A stretch of DNA of 64,000 nucleotides from Siphonodentalium dalli (lineage: Eukaryota; Mollusca; Scaphopoda; Gadilida; Siphonodentaliidae). The notes below the pieces were generated by a model that did no database searches, was not told the origin of the DNA, and was given only the letters and a program-made list of their open reading frames with translations. The position numbers and the translations under genes were made by a program. Shown here piece after piece: positions 11,821 to 23,154 of this stretch. Each line of letters opens with the position of its first letter. Position 1 is the stretch's first letter. The DNA is taken from positions 116,229,195 to 116,293,194 of the forward strand of contig CP136065.1 in assembly GCA_032622095.1 (NCBI GenBank), read 5' to 3'.

Positions 11821-12895
11821 GCCTTAATCATCCCTTATTTCGACTTGTGTTCGATATTCATAGAAATCCTCGCCGAACTCTCGCTTGCGTGCAGACTTCA
11901 CATACCACTAACTTACATATACATACACATCATAATCATTATAAACATTATTATATATATTTCCCTTTTATACTCGTGTTCGGTATTCACTAACTTACAT
12001 ATAAATACACATCAGTACAAACTTTATTTTATATATTTCCCTTATATACGCCTTATTTGAACTTGTGTTCGGTATTCATAGAGTTAGCCGCCATCTTGCC
12101 GAACTCTGGTTTACGTGCCGACAGCTAATATTGTACATAAACCTACAAATAACGTAACTTTTAATCGGTCAAATTGCATCAAACTTCACATATCACTAAC
12201 TTACATATACACACACATGAATATAAACTTTATTTCCCTAATATACGCCTTATTTGAACTTGTGTTCGGTATTCATAGAGCTGGCCGCCATCATGACGCC
12301 GGACTCTGTCTTATGCGCCGACGGCGTAAAATTACATAAAACTTTCATTAACATAACTTTTAATCAACCAAATTGCATCAAACTTCACATATCACCAGCT
12401 TACACACACACACATCATTATAAACTTTATTTCATATAATTCCGTCTTTTAACCCTTATTTGGACTTGTTTTCGGTTGTGTTCGGTTATGTTCGGTTGTG
12501 TCCGGTATTCATAGTGACCGTCACAAAATAAGTCAGCATTGGTGACATAAATAATTCGATTTTATGATATGTCATAAAATTCTTTAAATGATATCACAAA
12601 ATGTTGAAGGAATAGAGTAGCACTGTCCAGATATGACATGTTCTATTTATTGATATCACAAAATGAATTAGTGGTAACACAAATTCAATTTTATGATTTA
12701 TCACAAAATAGAATTATTGATAACACTAAATAAATGCTTACTATTTTGTGATATCAATAATTCGATTTTGTGATATAAAAAAAAATTGTAATATAATAGT
12801 GATATTTTTGTGATATCATACATTAATTATTGATGTCACAACTTCAACTTGAAATAGGTATTAAATAGAAGAATATATCTTGCATAATGATATCC

Positions 12896-13464
12896 GATCT
12901 GTCTCAGTTTACCCACACCCATGCAAAACCCGGATAGCGAGTGATAATTATTTGTCCGCAGTTTGTTTCGTCACGCTCGGTATGTATTTCCGGGTCAAGA
13001 TATCTCGTCTTCCTGTCACTCCACGAAGTCGCCCGATGCGTGAGTAAACATGAGCATAATTTATTACAGACCATGATCAAATAGATTCACAGGCTCTCAA
13101 CAGGATTCACCCTTGTTGCTCTGGAAAGAATATCATATGGTACAGTATAATATAATTACGTCAGCATGTATAGCTAAGGCAACATGTATATGTAAACCGG
13201 TGCCATGAATGATACTGCGGAGTGCGGTAGTCTTGTAGTTGTACCAAGTACATTCATTTTAATTATACGTTTATACGTACATGTTTGTACTAAGGCCAAG
13301 GTTAAATTGGTCATTGTCGCATTTTAGGCATAGCGAGCAAAAGACCCAGGTTCTCTCAAACGTTCAAAAAGACACCCAGGATCTTCCAAAATTTGCAAAA
13401 AGTTGCCTTGTATGATGGGTTAGACCCAGTTGAGTCACATACATGATATACACATGTATGAGAC
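12896..13464. other. Non-coding, no gene seen
   Basis: No open frame or repeat of note. The edge of the large inverted repeat begins at 13465. Confidence 0.5.
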
Positions 13465-14104
13465 TCAGATTGGGTCAGTAGTGGCCAAATCTGATGCTCA
13501 TACCTTTTCTAATTACAGGCGACAAAGGACTCCTGGTCGCAGATTCTGCTTGGTTCTCTTATTATGGTGACAATAAAGACAAGATTCCACCAAAAGTTCC
13601 GAAATCCGCGCCTTCATGAGCTAAAATAAAGACTTTTGTCATTTGTGCAAAAGAAATTGTTGTCTGTCTGTTTACGGAAGCGATATTTCACCACATGTTA
13701 ATGCTGTTTGTCATGCGCAGTTCAATGTTTCATGATGGTCAATAAAACGTGTACTCCACCCCGAAGACGACTGTTGGAAATGTGTACTTGGAAGATATTA
13801 TGGAAAAACTAAATTCTTTTGCTAAATGTTATGCTACTATGCCAATTTATTACATATGTAATAAAAATATTACCGAAAAATTATCAACATATACTTTTTA
13901 ATAGAATTGTTGCTTCGAAAATATACTATTTAAAACGTGTACTCCAAGCCAGAATGAGAAAAAGTGTAGCCGAGTTAGATCATGCTTTATTACCCACTTC
14001 TACAAAATGTTGTATTATACTTTCAACAAGTTGTAGAAATATATTGGTGATATGAAGTAATTATTTTATTCAGTGAAACATAATCAGTTCTCACATTTGT
14101 CATG
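13465..14104. repeat. Large inverted repeat, left arm
   Basis: The reverse complement of 14936-15575. Paired coordinates sum to 29040 throughout, and every stretch I compared was identical. Just inside the arms pairing continues after a 4-base offset ('catg' is doubled on the right) for about 20 bases. The arm ends abruptly at 'tcagattggg'. Confidence 0.93.
13819..14055 (+). CDS. Doubtful 78-codon ORF in the left inverted arm
   Basis: It encodes a basic, Ile/Leu-rich 78-residue product that I do not recognise. It is present a second time, identical, on the minus strand at 14985-15221, simply because the two arms are copies of each other. It has no signal peptide or motif, and no similarity I can name. 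The frame is short in AT-rich DNA, so chance is the best explanation. The perfect conservation between arms reflects recent duplication or gene conversion, not selection on protein. Confidence 0.12.
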   Translation: MLNVMLLCQFITYVIKILPKNYQHILFNRIVASKIYYLKRVLQARMRKSVAELDHALLPTSTKCCIILSTSCRNILVI

Positions 14105-14935
14105 GTGTCAAAAAATGACATACTCCGGCCCTGACGCCGACTCGGGGAAATTGTGTGTATACCGGTACCGGTACTCGGAAGATATATGGTATAATTGCAT
14201 CACTATACGGTATATATACTTATACCATTGTTAACTTCATTAAAAGTTGAACAAAACAATCATTCTCCTATTATAATAAAGTGTACATCGAAATAGCATT
14301 AAAAAGTGTAGGCCTACTGCCCTACTCCGGATCCGACTCATACATTTGGCTATTTGTTCAGTTTAATTACGGTACCTACTCTCGTCCTGTATCTGGGATT
14401 GGGATAAGCAGACTTCATGGTAGCCGTTTTGTTATAGTTTTCTTTGTCCTGGTTTCCCCCCTGCACTAACAGCTACAAACTTGCACCATCATCTGGTCGT
14501 CCGTTGTTCGCACAGTAGTGAAACAAACGCTATTTATTTATACCATATCAGGAATAGACTCACACGGAATGCTCTTTTCCAAAAGCAAATATTTTTAGGT
14601 GTAACATGTTTTCATATTAGCGAAACAAACGCTAATTATAATAACCTATTTAGTGACACTTTAGTGATAATATATCGCCATTTTATTGTTCATAAATAGG
14701 CCTAACAAGTTTTGAGACTTTTTTTTACCATACAGTTTCAAGACTGGTTTATAGCATTAGTCTGTTGCAGTAAATCGATTCTGATAACTAAAGCTTATTT
14801 TGAACAAATGTTGTTATTGTATATATATACGCAATAGGCACACGAAAGCAAACCTTATGGGTGTTAGAATACAAACACAGTTCGCGCAGCTATCAATGCG
14901 CGACGATGTGATTATGTCATTTTTTTGACACCATG
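14105..14935. other. Spacer between the inverted arms
   Basis: 831 bp, non-coding. The part at 14766-14812 ('attctgataactaaagc') matches a stretch at 43858-43895 inside MITE A copy 3, so the spacer carries at least one older dispersed fragment. 'agcgaaacaaacgct' (14619) and 'agtgaaacaaacgct' (14517) are a local repeat pair. Confidence 0.6.
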
Positions 14936-15575
14936 CATGACAAATGTGAGAACTGATTATGTTTCACTGAATAAAATAATTACTTCATATCACCAATATA
15001 TTTCTACAACTTGTTGAAAGTATAATACAACATTTTGTAGAAGTGGGTAATAAAGCATGATCTAACTCGGCTACACTTTTTCTCATTCTGGCTTGGAGTA
15101 CACGTTTTAAATAGTATATTTTCGAAGCAACAATTCTATTAAAAAGTATATGTTGATAATTTTTCGGTAATATTTTTATTACATATGTAATAAATTGGCA
15201 TAGTAGCATAACATTTAGCAAAAGAATTTAGTTTTTCCATAATATCTTCCAAGTACACATTTCCAACAGTCGTCTTCGGGGTGGAGTACACGTTTTATTG
15301 ACCATCATGAAACATTGAACTGCGCATGACAAACAGCATTAACATGTGGTGAAATATCGCTTCCGTAAACAGACAGACAACAATTTCTTTTGCACAAATG
15401 ACAAAAGTCTTTATTTTAGCTCATGAAGGCGCGGATTTCGGAACTTTTGGTGGAATCTTGTCTTTATTGTCACCATAATAAGAGAACCAAGCAGAATCTG
15501 CGACCAGGAGTCCTTTGTCGCCTGTAATTAGAAAAGGTATGAGCATCAGATTTGGCCACTACTGACCCAATCTGA
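14936..15575. repeat. Large inverted repeat, right arm
   Basis: Mirror of 13465-14104. The two arms and their 831-bp spacer make a 2.1-kb palindrome. The outer edge is followed at once by a small hairpin (15574-15605). Confidence 0.93.
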
Positions 15576-15605
15576 AGCTCTAAAGAGTGTAAATCTTTAG
15601 AGCTT
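15574..15605. repeat. Small hairpin at the palindrome edge
   Basis: 'aagctctaaag' pairs with 'ctttagagctt' around a 9-base loop, directly abutting the right arm. Confidence 0.8.
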
Positions 15606-15635
15606 CCCTGGAGCTAATGATGGGTCATTCCATGC

Positions 15636-15649
15636 GTGACTGATGCAAC
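15636..15649 (+). repeat. 14-bp repeat 'GTGACTGATGCAAC', copy 1
   Basis: First of eight same-orientation copies (15636, 29020, 30307, 30321, 33560, 33579, 33596, 33761). Copies lie on both sides of the transposase-like ORF, and on both sides of the TTAA-bounded insertion at 15728-28940. Confidence 0.75.
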
Positions 15650-15781
15650 AGTTTTACATATAATAAATATATGCTTATATAAATCCACAATAAAAATGAT
15701 AATGCTTCAATCTCATTTTCTATATGATTAACCCTTTGAACCCTGGCGCCCCACAGTGATCGACACCCTGACCCGGGGCTC

Positions 15782-16260
15782 CCAGTGGTATGTCCGCTTA
15801 AATTAGACAGTGTCTAGTAGCAACTAGCATGGTGTTGATTATGTTCAAATTGCGACACCGGTCTGAATCTTTACAGGTTTGTCCCCCATGGATCAGCGAT
15901 CATTATAAGATCGCGAGACTTTGCCTCGCGGCAACTCCTTGGTAACGGTTGCTAGGCAACTACCCGGAATTGAAAATGTAAATATAGCTTATAGCGTCGT
16001 AATTCAACCTCAGTGATTGCGTTTTTTGATGCAGGTAATACCCTAATAAGAAATTTGAGATATACCCGACCAGAATAGTGAACCAAATATCCCATTTAAG
16101 GGTAGCAACGGTTGCTAAGCAAATACCACAACTGATCGAATGACATAATTGCACTAACCATTCAGTGGTATGTTTTGCCTTAATTTAGACAGTGTCTAGT
16201 CGCATGGTGTTGGTTATGTTGAAAGGGGACACCTACATGAAACTGTGCAGGCATGATATA
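15782..16260. repeat. Diverged ~381-bp tandem unit
   Basis: 'cagtggtatgtccgctt' followed by 'agacagtgtctag' (15782-15815) recurs as 'cagtggtatgttttgcctt' at 16163. The second unit is cut by the gypsy element and resumes after 26573. Each unit has a near-palindrome of the type 'gttgctaggcaac' (15948, 26729; a variant at 16111). Confidence 0.7.
16180..16260. repeat. 81-bp flanking duplication, left copy
   Basis: Identical over all 81 bases to 26573-26653. It ends exactly where the LTR begins (16261). The terminal five bases 'atata' do not match the first five of the right copy ('ttaat'), so there is no ordinary short target duplication. Confidence 0.95.
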
Positions 16261-17392
16261 TGTGGTAGAGCACAGGGGTGGGTCTTAAGTGAACCATGTC
16301 GCTATCACAAACATTTATGGGCTCTGAGTCTTAACATCTGGCAGGGTCTATAGAAAGCTGAGCCTACCTTTAAAAGTCTTCATCATGCATTTATTCGATA
16401 CTTATCATCATGCAATACTAAACGGAACACAATCCAAACATCACAAGACACATGGATGACATCACATAACATCTACACAGACAGCTTGACAGCAACATCA
16501 CAACATCGAACATCCAACATCAATCGAGAGATGTCCAACGAGAAAAAGGACCCTGGTGAACAAATACATAGGTTGTAGTTGCTGCCGAATAAATATCCAG
16601 TATGGATATTAATAAATATGTGAAATGTGTTTGTGTCAAAAACCAACTTCCCTATTGTCGATATAAACAACTATTTTGACACAATCCTAACTGTGACGAA
16701 CAGTTAGAAATAAAACCTACATGCTAGTATAAAAGGTAGATTATGAACGCAGCGTGCGATTTCCAACATCCATACATTATGGGGCAAATATATTTATGCA
16801 AATGTGACAACACTAAAGTTTCAAAACCGAAGACAATATTATTAAAATACAAGCTATAATAACGGGTGACAACATATAACAAATATTACATACCATCCTT
16901 TGGAAAGCATAGGTCAGATGTCATAACATAGTATTACTTCTTAAACTTATTAAACATTCTTCGAGCATGAAGAAATTAGGATAACACTGAGAGTGTTATA
17001 CGATGTAGCGATGTTTACACCTTGGTGACGAAATACGGACTGAGAAAGCGCGGTAAATAAGCCTACCTGTAATTGGCTAAAACACCTCAGTGTCCGATAG
17101 TTAGATCTCAGATTGGGCGGTAAATAAAAGGTAGAGAATAGAGTGGATGAGATATTGGGCGAAAGTAGAAATAGGAAATAGCAAAATACAGATCAGCGAT
17201 AAGACTAGAAAACGGGGAATGTGCAGAACGGAATAGCGCGACATGGAATGAACCAAGTACGCGGAATGAAATGATTACAATGCGGCTATGAAATGTATAT
17301 TAGTGAGTTAGGTTTAATAACTTAGTTAGTATACATGTGTAGCATGTAATAAAGGCATATACTGATTTGGTATATAAAATAGCACGGTCACA
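16261..17392 (-). repeat. 3' LTR
   Basis: 1132 bp with terminal TG/CA, colinear with 25441-26572 at a constant offset of 9180 and no indels. The 3' identity follows from the minus-strand orientation of the polyprotein. Confidence 0.95.
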
Positions 17393-17404
17393 CTCTCCCC
17401 TCTG
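17393..17404 (-). promoter_or_regulatory. Polypurine tract
   Basis: Read on the minus strand the sequence is 'cagaggggagag', directly abutting the TG of the 3' LTR. This is the expected primer for plus-strand DNA synthesis. Confidence 0.85.
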
Positions 17405-18078
17405 TTGACAAAATGACTCCCTAGTCATTTAAACCAATACTGAAAGGAAATGTCGCAAATAGACATGACTTTCAAACTCTGCAACTGATAATGGAAAATT
17501 ATCATCTATAACATTCTCATACACAGAGATAACCTTGACACCGACCTATCTTCAGAACTGCAATCAAATATCAGCATTATATAACTTCACTTAATCAACT
17601 TAATCTTCACTATCTGGCGTAGACAGTAAACAACGTGAATATATCACACAACACCACTGAAATGGAATCACCACTGATTCACACTGGCTGGTCTATCTGA
17701 GAACTTCAATCATGAATACACAACAATCAACACAAATATGTTAAAATCATAATCATATATAGAAAGGAACGCTTTATCACCTCACAGAGTATATAACAAA
17801 AAAAAATAGAATTCCTTGAAAACTGGTACCTCATATGAGTCGTAGCTCTACACTGGATCGTCAGCTGGAATAAGTGGAAATATCTCTGATCGTACGAAGA
17901 TGATAAGTGATACCTAACAATACATAATATCAATACATAATTTATAAAAGAATCAATTTTAAAAACAACTATCACAACAGGACAACGCCTATGTCCAACG
18001 TATACACACATCATTGAAACTGACATATCAGTAATATGGAATCACTGAATATAAGTGAGTGAACTGAAAATGAAAATC
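17405..18078 (-). other. 3' untranslated region of the gypsy element
   Basis: 674 bp between the polyprotein stop and the polypurine tract. A 99-codon minus-strand frame (17727-18026) has no recognisable envelope features such as a signal peptide, furin site or fusion peptide, and I treat it as chance. Confidence 0.6.
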
Positions 18079-21000
18079 TTATTCATCCAAGATAGTCTTC
18101 AGAATGGACTGAAGAACATCTGGAGCTACCTTGGTGCAGATCTGATTTTCCATAAGCTTACGCAAAAGCTGATTCTTATTATATTCATCTTTTCCACCTG
18201 AAATGGGTTGAATATTTTTTGAAATATAATCACCCATCCATGATGGAGGTTTCTTTGCTCTGCTAGATTTTCTAGGTACTGGTTTTGGTATGGAATCTGA
18301 AAGAGAAATACTTTCTCTATCTCCACTCTGACTACTACTCGAGGCACCATCATCACCTGAAACATTCGCTTTCGCACCATCAACATTACCATCAACAACA
18401 ACAGTATCTTCTGCAATAGGTGCTAAAGGTACACGGACAATATCAACAACTTCATCATCATTCTCATCAGCCTCATCATTGCTATCACCTGTGGAACGAA
18501 GTTCAAGTTGACCTGTCGAATCCTGTGTAGCTGAAATATCAACATTACTGTCATCACCGACATCAGTTCTAACTTCCCTGAACTCATCTATTTGAGTGCG
18601 GTCGTCACCACAGGAAGAAGAAATACCACCAGCTTCCAATCTCGCAGGAAAGTCGTCACCCCGACGAGATGGAGCTGAACTGTCCACTGCATTAGGAGCA
18701 GATTTTATACCTGCAACGCCCTGTGGAACAAACAATATCACCGATTCTTCATCTGAACCATCTATATGGTCTGAACCATTAATATGGTTATCACGAACTT
18801 CATCACGTGAAGTAACACTACCAGTACCTGAAATACGACGTTTCCGCACCTTAGGCTCTGGTGGCCGTACAGGTGGGAAAAGAGGATCTACAATTGGGGC
18901 ATCAGCATCTCTCTGTTCAAGAGGAGATTTAAGGGCTGTGTCGTCATCTGGAAAGTCAAAGGGTAAAGAACCAATAGGCAACAAGTGGTTCCTATGTAAA
19001 GTTCTTTGCTTTCCACTGTCATCTTCTAAATTAAAAACAGGAATGTCAGAATTAGGTTGAGATTTAACAGTATAAACTTCAGAATCATATTTATCTGCCA
19101 ATTTATGTCTGCCTTCGAAAGCTAATGTCTTTACTAAGACTCTATCACCTACATGTATAGTTGCACCACGAAGCTTTCGATTATAATATTTGGCATTACT
19201 ACTCTGAGCACCAGACATAGATTTGGATGCTAATCTGTAAGAATCAGAAAGTCTCTGTCTAAGGTCTGAAACATAATCACAATAAGAAGTTTGATCAGAA
19301 TCAGGTTTATTCAGACCGAATAAAACATCAAGAGGTAACCGTGGTTCTCTTCCGAACATCAACTGAAAAGGAGCAAAACCAGTAGTTTCATGCCTAGTAC
19401 AATTGTAAGCATGAACAAGAGGACCTATATGTGATTTCCAGTCATGTTTCTGGTCAGGATTAAGAGTACCTAACATACTAATAAGTGTGCGATTAAATCG
19501 CTCTGTAACACCATTCCCCATCGGATGATAAGGAGTAGTTCGGGACTTCTTGATGCTGCAAAGCTGACAAAGTTCAGAAATAAGTTGAGATTCAAAATTA
19601 GCACCTTGATCACTATGAATACGTTGAGGATAACCATAATGAATAAAGAAATTGTTAAACAATACATCAGCAGTAGTCTTTGCAGTCATGTTCCTTGTAG
19701 GATAAGCCTGTGCATATTTAGTAAAATGATCTGTCATAACAAGAACATATTGGTAACCACCTTTAGAACAATCAAGAGTAAGAAAATCAATACAAACAAG
19801 TTCAAGAGGTTGAGAAGTAGTGATGGATACTAAAGGGGCTCTGAAATTCGGATTAGTTTTAACTCGAATACATCTATGACAATGTTTTATCCAATCATCG
19901 ACAGCACTGTCGATACCTGGAAAATAAAACCTTTCTTTCACAAGTGAAACTGTTCTGTCACGACCTGGATGTCCTATATCATTATGTAATGATTTAAGAA
20001 CAAAAGTAATCTGTGAATATGGTAAAACAAGCTGAGTGGTGGTTTTACCATTAAAAGTGGACTCTCTATAAAGAACTCCTCGCTGCAACCTAAGCTTAGA
20101 AAAATGTCTTAAAAATGCTGAATGAAGCTTAGAAGGGGGAAGGGACTTTCTCTTTGGGCAACTATTTCTTCTCACGGCTGATAACCATACGGACAATACA
20201 TCATCTCTTTCCTGCAATCTTCTCCAATCCCTATAATTCATTTCATCAAGATCATGGCCTACATCATCTTGAATAGAATTTAAAACATCAGTGCTGCAAC
20301 ATAAACTTTCAACAAAAGGTTGCTGAACCTGTAATGAATTACAAATAACTTGTACTGAATCATTTGTAATAATATCTGGAGGAGGTGTATCCAACCTGGA
20401 TAAGGCATCTGCATCGGTATTAAATTTACCGGGTCTGTAAACAATATCAAATTTAAAAGAACCTAAGGCTGATAACCATCTCTGTCCAGTGGCATCTAAT
20501 TTGGCTGAAGTTAAAACATAAGTTAAGGGATTGTTATCAGTATACACTACAAAATAATTACCATATAAATAGTCATAAAACTTTTCTGTAACTGCCCATT
20601 TTAAAGCTAAAAATTCTAACTTATGTGCCGGGTAATTCTTTTCTGCTGCTGTGGTTCCTCGGCTGCCATACGCAATAACTCTCTTCACGCCATCGATCTC
20701 TTGGTAAAGGACACAACCTAAACCATGAAGGGACGCATCAGTATGGACTTCAAAGGGCCTGCTGTAATCGGGGTAACCTAAAATGGGGGGATTAGAAAGA
20801 CGATCTTTCAAAGTATCAAAAGCAGACTGCTGCTCATGCTCCCATTTCCATTTCCCTGTAAAAGAGGATTTAACCTTGTTCTTTGGCTTCTTTGTATTTG
20901 TAGGGGGAAGTAAATCTGTCAAGGGCTTAGCAATCCTGGAAAAATTAGGACAATATTTTCTGTAGTATCCTGCAAAGCCAAGAAATGATCGCAATTGATC

Positions 21001-23154
21001 AGAGTTCTTGGGAACTGGCCAGTTGACAATTTTGTCAACTTTCGCAGGATCTGTCTCGATACCTTTCTCTGAAACTACATGGCCTACATATGAGACACGG
21101 CGCATGAAAAATTTACACTTTGCTGGAGCCAGTTTCAAACCACATTCTCTGAGCCTGTCAAAAACAAGTCTAAGTCGCTCCAACATCTCTGGAACTGATT
21201 TTGACCATACAATGACGTCATCAACATAAATATTACATATTTTCCTGTTAAGACCATCGAGGCAGTCTTCCATCATTCTCTGAAAGCTAGAAGGACTATT
21301 GTTCAAACCAAATGCAAGTCTATTATATTCATAGAAACCTAGTCCTCCAACAGTAAAAGCTGTTCTCTCTTTGTGCTCCTCTGCAATTTCCAATTGATGA
21401 AAACCAGATTTGAGATCGAGAACTGAGTAGTACTTGGCACCTGCTAAGTAATCAAAAAGGTCTTCAGGCCTAGGGAGTGCATAATTATCTGGAATAGTGC
21501 GTTTATTTAAAATTCTAAAATCTGTACACATACGAAGGTCATTTGAACCCTTCTTCCTAACTAAAACAACATTAGAAGAATATGGACTGTGAGATCGGCG
21601 TATAATGCCGGCAGCTAACAACTGGTGAAGATGATTTCTCACTTCATCAATCATGCTTGGAGGTAAACGTCTCGGACGATCCTTGAAAGGCGTAGAATCA
21701 TACATGTCGATCCTATGCTTAACTGCACTGTAAAAACCTAAGTCAAGATCATGCTGTGAAAAAACATCTGAAAATTCTTTGATAAGATTCAATGCAACAG
21801 ATATATCCTTTACATCATCAAGAGAAGAAACATCAATAGTAATTTTATCAAGAAATGAAGAGGTAGTCTCTGAACCTGGGGAGGTTTCAATATCTTGCTC
21901 AACAGAGACTGGCTGTACCTGACAAATAACAGAGTTAGGTGCTATACTAATAGTCCTAGAAGAAATATTTGACAAGTGAACATCAACAGTATCAGTGCTC
22001 TTGAAATCATATTTCACAATATATGGACCTATCTCTAAAAATTTGAACCGTTCATCATCTGGAAGAGGCTGCAAAATAGCACATGTGGGTTGGTAAGGAA
22101 TCTTATGATCAATAAAACCAGTAACAACTTTCTTAGTATTAGGATGGAGAATAACATGAGTATTCTCAGCAGACTTTACATGACCTAGAACAAAGTTGTG
22201 TTTAGCAAGTTCTTTCTCTCTAGAAATCATGCATCTGAATGCCATAAACCAAGATGATGACAAGTTTGCATTCTGTAAAAACCTGTTATCATGTGCATCT
22301 TTGCACAACTGCATGAGTTCTGAAAGAATATTAGTTCCTAGCAAAACTGGCACTGACATGTTATAAGAACTGTTTGGCACTACAAGAAAAATGAACTCTT
22401 TGCCGGAATCTTGTCCTAAGGAAGGAACTGTAATAGGACACTGGATGTATCCAAGATAAGGAAGTTTCTTGCCATCAGCACACTCTATATTAAGTATAAC
22501 AGACAAGGGCTGCAAAGGAATATGTTTCAAGAAAGTGCTGTAAAATTGCTCGCAAATTGTGGAGCAAGTCGAACCTGTATCAACAAGAGCCTTAGTATTG
22601 TAACCTGAAACAGTAATATCTGACTCTGTAGCATTTCCATTTATACAATGTTCCTTACTGGAATCATTAACAAATTGTGATTTGTTAATATATCTCCGGG
22701 ATCTATCCTGTGGACGAAAATATTTATTTCTATCATAGTAGCGATAGTATCCACCTTTCCTACAACCAAACGCTTTATGCGTCAAATCACCACATTTCCA
22801 ACATCCGGTGTATCTACCAGATACATACTCTCCTTGTAACCTATCATTTGTGTGATTACTATAATCATTTCTCTCATCTGAAACATTATGTGACTCCTTC
22901 TGTAAATAATGAGCATTATCGCTTCTCTCAGTATACTGCCTTCTGCGATTCCTATTCCGATATCTCTGCGCACGCCGTCTGGAGTAAGAGTTATAACCAC
23001 TGTTATAATTATCATTTCTGTAATAATCATCATTGCTGTAATTATTATCATAACTATTTTCACTATTTCTCTTCAACTCCTCTATCCGAACTGTCAATTC
23101 CAATATCTCAGCCTGTATCTTCAACATAACTTCCTCTGAAATCTGTGACGCCAT
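18079..23154 (-). CDS. Ty3/gypsy polyprotein (NC-PR-RT-RNaseH-IN), capsid not visible
   Basis: A 1691-residue single frame. A short coiled-coil-like start (residues 1-30) leads to an Asn/Tyr/Arg-rich basic stretch (35-75) and one CCHC zinc knuckle (C118, C121, H126, C131). The aspartic protease follows (ALVDTGS, D192). The reverse transcriptase has YVDD at 643-646. RNase H begins near HTDAS (D806). The integrase has an HHCC finger (H1057, H1062, then CxxC near 1095) and a DDE core D1123, D1182, E1218, the last pair with the canonical 35-residue spacing. A roughly 330-residue acidic, Ser/Asp-rich tail ends in a Lys-rich segment. All catalytic residues seen are intact and there are no stops, so pol looks functional. 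The frame has only about 117 residues before the zinc knuckle, too short for a normal capsid. Confidence 0.95.
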   Translation of the reverse strand: MASQISEEVMLKIQAEILELTVRIEELKRNSENSYDNNYSNDDYYRNDNYNSGYNSYSRRRAQRYRNRNRRRQYTERSDNAHYLQKESHNVSDERNDYSNHTNDRLQGEYVSGRYTGCWKCGDLTHKAFGCRKGGYYRYYDRNKYFRPQDRSRRYINKSQFVNDSSKEHCINGNATESDITVSGYNTKALVDTGSTCSTICEQFYSTFLKHIPLQPLSVILNIECADGKKLPYLGYIQCPITVPSLGQDSGKEFIFLVVPNSSYNMSVPVLLGTNILSELMQLCKDAHDNRFLQNANLSSSWFMAFRCMISREKELAKHNFVLGHVKSAENTHVILHPNTKKVVTGFIDHKIPYQPTCAILQPLPDDERFKFLEIGPYIVKYDFKSTDTVDVHLSNISSRTISIAPNSVICQVQPVSVEQDIETSPGSETTSSFLDKITIDVSSLDDVKDISVALNLIKEFSDVFSQHDLDLGFYSAVKHRIDMYDSTPFKDRPRRLPPSMIDEVRNHLHQLLAAGIIRRSHSPYSSNVVLVRKKGSNDLRMCTDFRILNKRTIPDNYALPRPEDLFDYLAGAKYYSVLDLKSGFHQLEIAEEHKERTAFTVGGLGFYEYNRLAFGLNNSPSSFQRMMEDCLDGLNRKICNIYVDDVIVWSKSVPEMLERLRLVFDRLRECGLKLAPAKCKFFMRRVSYVGHVVSEKGIETDPAKVDKIVNWPVPKNSDQLRSFLGFAGYYRKYCPNFSRIAKPLTDLLPPTNTKKPKNKVKSSFTGKWKWEHEQQSAFDTLKDRLSNPPILGYPDYSRPFEVHTDASLHGLGCVLYQEIDGVKRVIAYGSRGTTAAEKNYPAHKLEFLALKWAVTEKFYDYLYGNYFVVYTDNNPLTYVLTSAKLDATGQRWLSALGSFKFDIVYRPGKFNTDADALSRLDTPPPDIITNDSVQVICNSLQVQQPFVESLCCSTDVLNSIQDDVGHDLDEMNYRDWRRLQERDDVLSVWLSAVRRNSCPKRKSLPPSKLHSAFLRHFSKLRLQRGVLYRESTFNGKTTTQLVLPYSQITFVLKSLHNDIGHPGRDRTVSLVKERFYFPGIDSAVDDWIKHCHRCIRVKTNPNFRAPLVSITTSQPLELVCIDFLTLDCSKGGYQYVLVMTDHFTKYAQAYPTRNMTAKTTADVLFNNFFIHYGYPQRIHSDQGANFESQLISELCQLCSIKKSRTTPYHPMGNGVTERFNRTLISMLGTLNPDQKHDWKSHIGPLVHAYNCTRHETTGFAPFQLMFGREPRLPLDVLFGLNKPDSDQTSYCDYVSDLRQRLSDSYRLASKSMSGAQSSNAKYYNRKLRGATIHVGDRVLVKTLAFEGRHKLADKYDSEVYTVKSQPNSDIPVFNLEDDSGKQRTLHRNHLLPIGSLPFDFPDDDTALKSPLEQRDADAPIVDPLFPPVRPPEPKVRKRRISGTGSVTSRDEVRDNHINGSDHIDGSDEESVILFVPQGVAGIKSAPNAVDSSAPSRRGDDFPARLEAGGISSSCGDDRTQIDEFREVRTDVGDDSNVDISATQDSTGQLELRSTGDSNDEADENDDEVVDIVRVPLAPIAEDTVVVDGNVDGAKANVSGDDGASSSSQSGDRESISLSDSIPKPVPRKSSRAKKPPSWMGDYISKNIQPISGGKDEYNKNQLLRKLMENQICTKVAPDVLQSILKTILDE

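Larger units (their letters stand above)
9550..12895. mobile_element. Foldback-type element with tandem-repeat arms
   Basis: The left arm (9550-10850) and right arm (11820-12895) are inverted copies. Each outer part is rich in 'tgatatca' units. Then comes a 'ccgaacacaaccgaacat' block (9712; mirrored at 12465-12510). Then come several roughly 170-180-bp units containing 'aaataaggcgtatat', 'tgatatgtgaagtttgatgc', 'agagtccggcgtgatggcgg' and 'gaataccgaacacaa'. The order is mirrored in the right arm. Long inverted ends made of tandem units are typical of foldback elements and of some Mutator-like elements. The core (10850-11820) carries a decayed transposase-like frame. Confidence 0.8.

Noticed and set aside
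17727-18026. 99-codon minus-strand frame between pol and the 3' LTR as a possible envelope gene
   Set aside because: Too short, with no signal peptide, cleavage site or typical envelope layout. The region looks like 3' UTR.
18596-19060. 154-codon plus-strand frame
   Set aside because: Exactly antisense to the gypsy polyprotein tail, with no features of its own.
22710-23129. 139-codon plus-strand frame rich in His/Tyr/Ser
   Set aside because: Antisense shadow of the Asn/Tyr/Arg-rich start of the polyprotein.
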